From: Rhodospirillaceae bacterium
Lineage (GTDB): Bacteria; Pseudomonadota; Alphaproteobacteria; Rhodospirillales; Rhodospirillaceae
Reading direction: 5' to 3'
Assembly: GCA_019694335.1 (NCBI GenBank)
Contig: JAIBCD010000025.1
Location: 1 to 44,235 of the forward strand
DNA: 44,235 nucleotides
Shown: positions 41,457 through 44,235 of the stretch, piece by piece
Position numbering within the stretch: the stretch's first letter is position 1
Layout: the number at the start of each line of letters is the position of its first letter
The notes under the pieces: model-generated
The model's database searches: none
The model's input: only the letters and a program-made list of their open reading frames with translations
Told to the model about the DNA's origin: nothing
Made by a program: the position numbers and the translations under genes

Positions 41457-44235
41457 GTGAGCAGGGTCAAGGCGGGCCGGCGACGGCTGCTGCACACACT
41501 GAAAGACGATAGCGGCGTCGCGGTTCTGGTGATCGCGGCGGTGATCGCGGTTGTCGCCTTTACCGCGTTGACCATCTTCCTCACCAAACTGATGGGTGAC
41601 CGCGAATTGCGGCGCGCCCAGTCAGCCGCCAGTGGGCAGGCGCGTGTGCTGCCGGCGATTTTCACCTACTACCTTCGCGACGCCAGCGGCGCCGGCACCG
41701 CGCCGCACGCCTTACCATGCCCCGATACGGCAGCGACGCCAACCGGCAAGCAGACCGGAACCTGCACGGCGGCCGGCAACTATGTCGGCGTGATTCCCTG
41801 GGTGGACCTGGGATTGAGCAAGAGCGACGTCATCGATAGCTACGGCAATTTCTATACCTACGTCGTTTCCGGCGAGGCGAACGGCGTATGCGAGTCCATC
41901 ACCAAGAGCTACAGCACGACCGCCAGCACGCAGGAGTTCACCGGCAAGACCGTGAGTTCCGCCCTGGAAGCCTTGCTCACCAGTCAAACCGCCGGGCAGG
42001 GCCGCAAGGTACCCTTCGCCATCATCGGTCATGGCCGCAACGGGCTTGGCGCCCTGACCGTTGGCGGCGCCTTGACCTCCACTCCCAGCGCCACCGGCGA
42101 GGCCGCCAACAAGGCGAGCACCGGCAATAGCTCGCCTCCCAGCGCCATCTATACCGGGCCCGTCGATACCACCGACGCAAGCAGCACCTATTTCGACGAC
42201 CAGGTGCTGGTGCCCTCGACGATGGAGATTCAGAAACTCTGCGCCCAAGTGACCCCGGGCGGCGAGATCAACGCGTCGCTCTCCGACAGTTTCGACAATG
42301 CCACCACCACCGCGACGAACTTCGGGTCCACGCACCCCGGCGTCACGCTTGGCGCCACGTCCTCCAGCGACAGCCGCAACAAGGTCGCGTCCTTCGACAA
42401 CAGCGGCAGCAGCTATCTCGCCACCAACGCGACCAATTTCAATTTCACCCCTGGCATCCGGCCTGTCTATGTCTCGGCCAAATGGATCGGCACATCGTCG
42501 CGGATGTCGATCGCTACCCGCGCCACCGCCGCCGACCTGGGCGCGAGCGACGATTTCACCGGTCACGGCATCACGTTCCGGTTTGCCTCCACCGGGGTCG
42601 ACATCCGCAACGACGGCAGCTCGCTCGCCAGCTCCGCCGCGTTCTCCATCGTCACGGGCGTCGCCTATATCATCGAGGCCTACGACGACGGGTCGGATGT
42701 CTGGGCGCGAATTTCGCGTGAGGACGACCCCAGCGTCACCGCCAGCGCGCGCGCCTCGAATGTGACCGGCGATACCGGCGGCGAGCAGCGCATATTCTTC
42801 ATCAACGGAACACAAGCGAGCGAGCTCGACGACATCACCGTCGGCTTTCCCATGCTGGCGATGGAGACCACGGGCGCGGACAGCTACGCCAGTTCCACGG
42901 GTAACGGTACCAGTACGGGCAAGCTGACCCTCGAGGCCTGGGTCAAGCCGCGGTCGTTCCCGTCTGCCGACGGCGCCGTGATCGCCAAATGGGACACCAG
43001 TGCCAGCACCGGCAACGCCTTTCGCTTGCGCATCGATAGCGTCGGCCGGGTCCACCTGGACGCAGGGCGCAGTGCCGGGCAGAAGACGTTCGACGGGCCG
43101 GTGATTTCGGCCAAAGAATGGACCCATATCGCGGTTACCTACGATTTCACCGCCACGTCGGAAACGGTCGCCTTCTTCAAGAACGGAGACCTCTACAGCA
43201 GCATGGTGACGAGTGGGCTGAGCAGCTTCTCTGGTCTCAATGCCGGCACGCCGAACTTCATGGTCGGCGCCGATCTGAACGGCGCCGCCGTGGAGGACGA
43301 GTTCACCGGCGATATTTCCGATGTGCGCGTGTGGAAGGCGGCGCGCACCGCCGAGCAGATCCACGCCAACTTCCAGGCGCGCCTGACCGCCAGCGCCAAC
43401 GACCAGTTGCTTGCTTCGCCCACCGCCGATGACCTGGTGGTCAACTGGCGGCTCGATTTGGAATCCGGCGGTCTCGCCTCCAGCACGACATCCGCGACGC
43501 CCAGCAACAAGGGCACCTCCGGAACGCTCACGTCGGCATCCTATGTGCCGGCTTTGGCCCGCTACTTCCGGCCGTTGTCGACATCCTTCTGTCCCTCGGG
43601 CACGATCGCCGGCGCCTACGAATGCGATTTCCGCACCGCCGGCGCCTACACGATCAACCTGCCCGCGACCATCGATCGCCTCTACGCCAAGATCTGGGGG
43701 GGCGGCGGCGGCAGCTATAACGACAGCACCAATGCCACGCGGGGCGGGAGCGGCGGTTTCTCGCAAGGACGCATACGGCGCATAGGCACGCTGGCGCTCT
43801 ACGACCTGGATGTGAACGACAATGGCACGCCCGCCAGCACGGCCGATGACTACAACCTCCAGATCGTGGTAGGCGGCGGGGGCGGCAGCAGCACTACCAC
43901 CGCGACCGGGGCTGGCGGCGGCGGAGCCTCGATGATCCGCGCATCCACGGGCCTGGTCGTCAGCATGGGTTCAGGCGGCGGCGGCGGCGCGAGCTACAGC
44001 GCCGCGGTGAGCGGCGGCGCGTCGTTCGTCACGACCATCACCAACATCCTGACCTCGGACGGCTTGACGCCCGGGCAGATCGCCACCGCGCTCACCAACC
44101 TCTCCGGATTGACGACGTCCGGAATTGGCGCCGGCGGCGCCGGCAATGGCGGCGGCGGCGCCACGGTGACGGTGAACTCCCGTGCCCCCGACAGCGTCAA
44201 TTCCTGCGGCGGGCGAGACGGCAATCATACGTTCT
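41457..44235 (+). CDS. large LamG/concanavalin-like surface protein with pseudopilin-like N-terminus (3' end outside window)
   Basis: From GTG after GGGGGA the frame stays open for 926 codons to the window end without a stop. Order: basic N-terminus, one membrane helix (residues 21-43, [20 protein letters not shown]), then a segment with [23 protein letters not shown] and [12 protein letters not shown], a pattern seen in prepilin-like proteins of type II or Tad-related systems; a first jelly-roll-like region (about 255-480); a LamG domain (about 485-650, [20 protein letters not shown] to [20 protein letters not shown]); and glycine-rich blocks from about 745 ([20 protein letters not shown]). 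It is Ser/Thr/Ala-rich, as exported adhesins are. The function is not known; adhesion or a minor pilin is inferred. The large antisense frame on the minus strand is not a gene. Confidence 0.85.
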   Translation, partial: MSRVKAGRRRLLHTLKDDSGVAVLVIAAVIAVVAFTALTIFLTKLMGDRELRRAQSAASGQARVLPAIFTYYLRDASGAGTAPHALPCPDTAATPTGKQTGTCTAAGNYVGVIPWVDLGLSKSDVIDSYGNFYTYVVSGEANGVCESITKSYSTTASTQEFTGKTVSSALEALLTSQTAGQGRKVPFAIIGHGRNGLGALTVGGALTSTPSATGEAANKASTGNSSPPSAIYTGPVDTTDASSTYFDDQVLVPSTMEIQKLCAQVTPGGEINASLSDSFDNATTTATNFGSTHPGVTLGATSSSDSRNKVASFDNSGSSYLATNATNFNFTPGIRPVYVSAKWIGTSSRMSIATRATAADLGASDDFTGHGITFRFASTGVDIRNDGSSLASSAAFSIVTGVAYIIEAYDDGSDVWARISREDDPSVTASARASNVTGDTGGEQRIFFINGTQASELDDITVGFPMLAMETTGADSYASSTGNGTSTGKLTLEAWVKPRSFPSADGAVIAKWDTSASTGNAFRLRIDSVGRVHLDAGRSAGQKTFDGPVISAKEWTHIAVTYDFTATSETVAFFKNGDLYSSMVTSGLSSFSGLNAGTPNFMVGADLNGAAVEDEFTGDISDVRVWKAARTAEQIHANFQARLTASANDQLLASPTADDLVVNWRLDLESGGLASSTTSATPSNKGTSGTLTSASYVPALARYFRPLSTSFCPSGTIAGAYECDFRTAGAYTINLPATIDRLYAKIWGGGGGSYNDSTNATRGGSGGFSQGRIRRIGTLALYDLDVNDNGTPASTADDYNLQIVVGGGGGSSTTTATGAGGGGASMIRASTGLVVSMGSGGGGGASYSAAVSGGASFVTTITNILTSDGLTPGQIATALTNLSGLTTSGIGAGGAGNGGGGATVTVNSRAPDSVNSCGGRDGNHTF

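Noticed and set aside
41712-43766. A 684-codon open frame on the minus strand at the right end
   Set aside because: It is antisense to the continuous LamG frame. Its product is low-complexity Gly/Ala/Arg/Val without domains, as expected from the complement of GC-rich coding DNA.

Overview
The window is GC-rich chromosomal DNA, almost certainly from an alphaproteobacterium. The pointers are a class I lysyl-tRNA synthetase, proteins of the DUF1489, DUF1289 and DUF2336 families, a TonB-ExbB-ExbD-ExbD-TPR operon, a phoU-phoB pair, and dispersed palindromic repeats built around TTTGGTCGCAT and AATGCTC. The genus cannot be fixed from sequence alone. No rRNA, tRNA, insertion sequence, prophage or CRISPR array was seen. 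Most genes are housekeeping or signalling; accessory character is confined to the right end and to several small repeats.

Layout, left to right. 1-3.5 kb: the N-terminus of an alpha/beta hydrolase, lysK bracketed by two repeat copies, and an unknown lipoprotein. 3.5-11.6 kb (minus strand): a beta-oxidation run of SCP2-like protein, FadD, thiolase, FadN-type hydratase/dehydrogenase, acyl-CoA dehydrogenase and a GNAT acetyltransferase. 12-16 kb: a degenerate EAL protein, then an RsbU-type phosphatase translationally coupled to a DUF1489 protein. 16-19 kb: a PanE-like reductase, a nitrilase and a DMT transporter. 19-21.4 kb: msrB, a candidate small RNA with a strong terminator, a relic of the queF 3' end, intact queF, and two small proteins. 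21.4-24.5 kb (minus): a REC-GGDEF-like protein, a membrane GGDEF-like protein and a SAM methyltransferase; both GGDEF domains lack the signature. 25.2-29.3 kb: tonB-exbB-exbD-exbD-TPR with an RNA hairpin in every junction. 29.5-31.3 kb: msrPQ and a small gene behind an inverted repeat. 31.6-38 kb: a diguanylate cyclase with a histone-H1-like tail, tkt, rpe, phoU, phoB and apt. 38-44 kb: a dicarboxylate symporter, a DUF2336 protein, glyoxalase I, and a very large LamG surface protein that has no stop codon before the window ends.

The genes group into fatty-acid oxidation, energised outer-membrane uptake (TonB/Exb), methionine sulfoxide repair in cytoplasm (MsrB) and periplasm (MsrPQ), non-oxidative pentose phosphate metabolism (Tkt, Rpe), phosphate control (PhoU, PhoB) and a heavy load of c-di-GMP-type signalling, in which three of four domain proteins look catalytically dead. 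The points most worth pursuing are the basic tail on the one intact diguanylate cyclase, the structured exb junctions with an intrinsic terminator inside the operon, the diverged queF relic beside the terminator, the 25-bp tandem repeat that supplies stop codons to both converging genes, the candidate small RNA, and the partial pseudopilin-like LamG protein.
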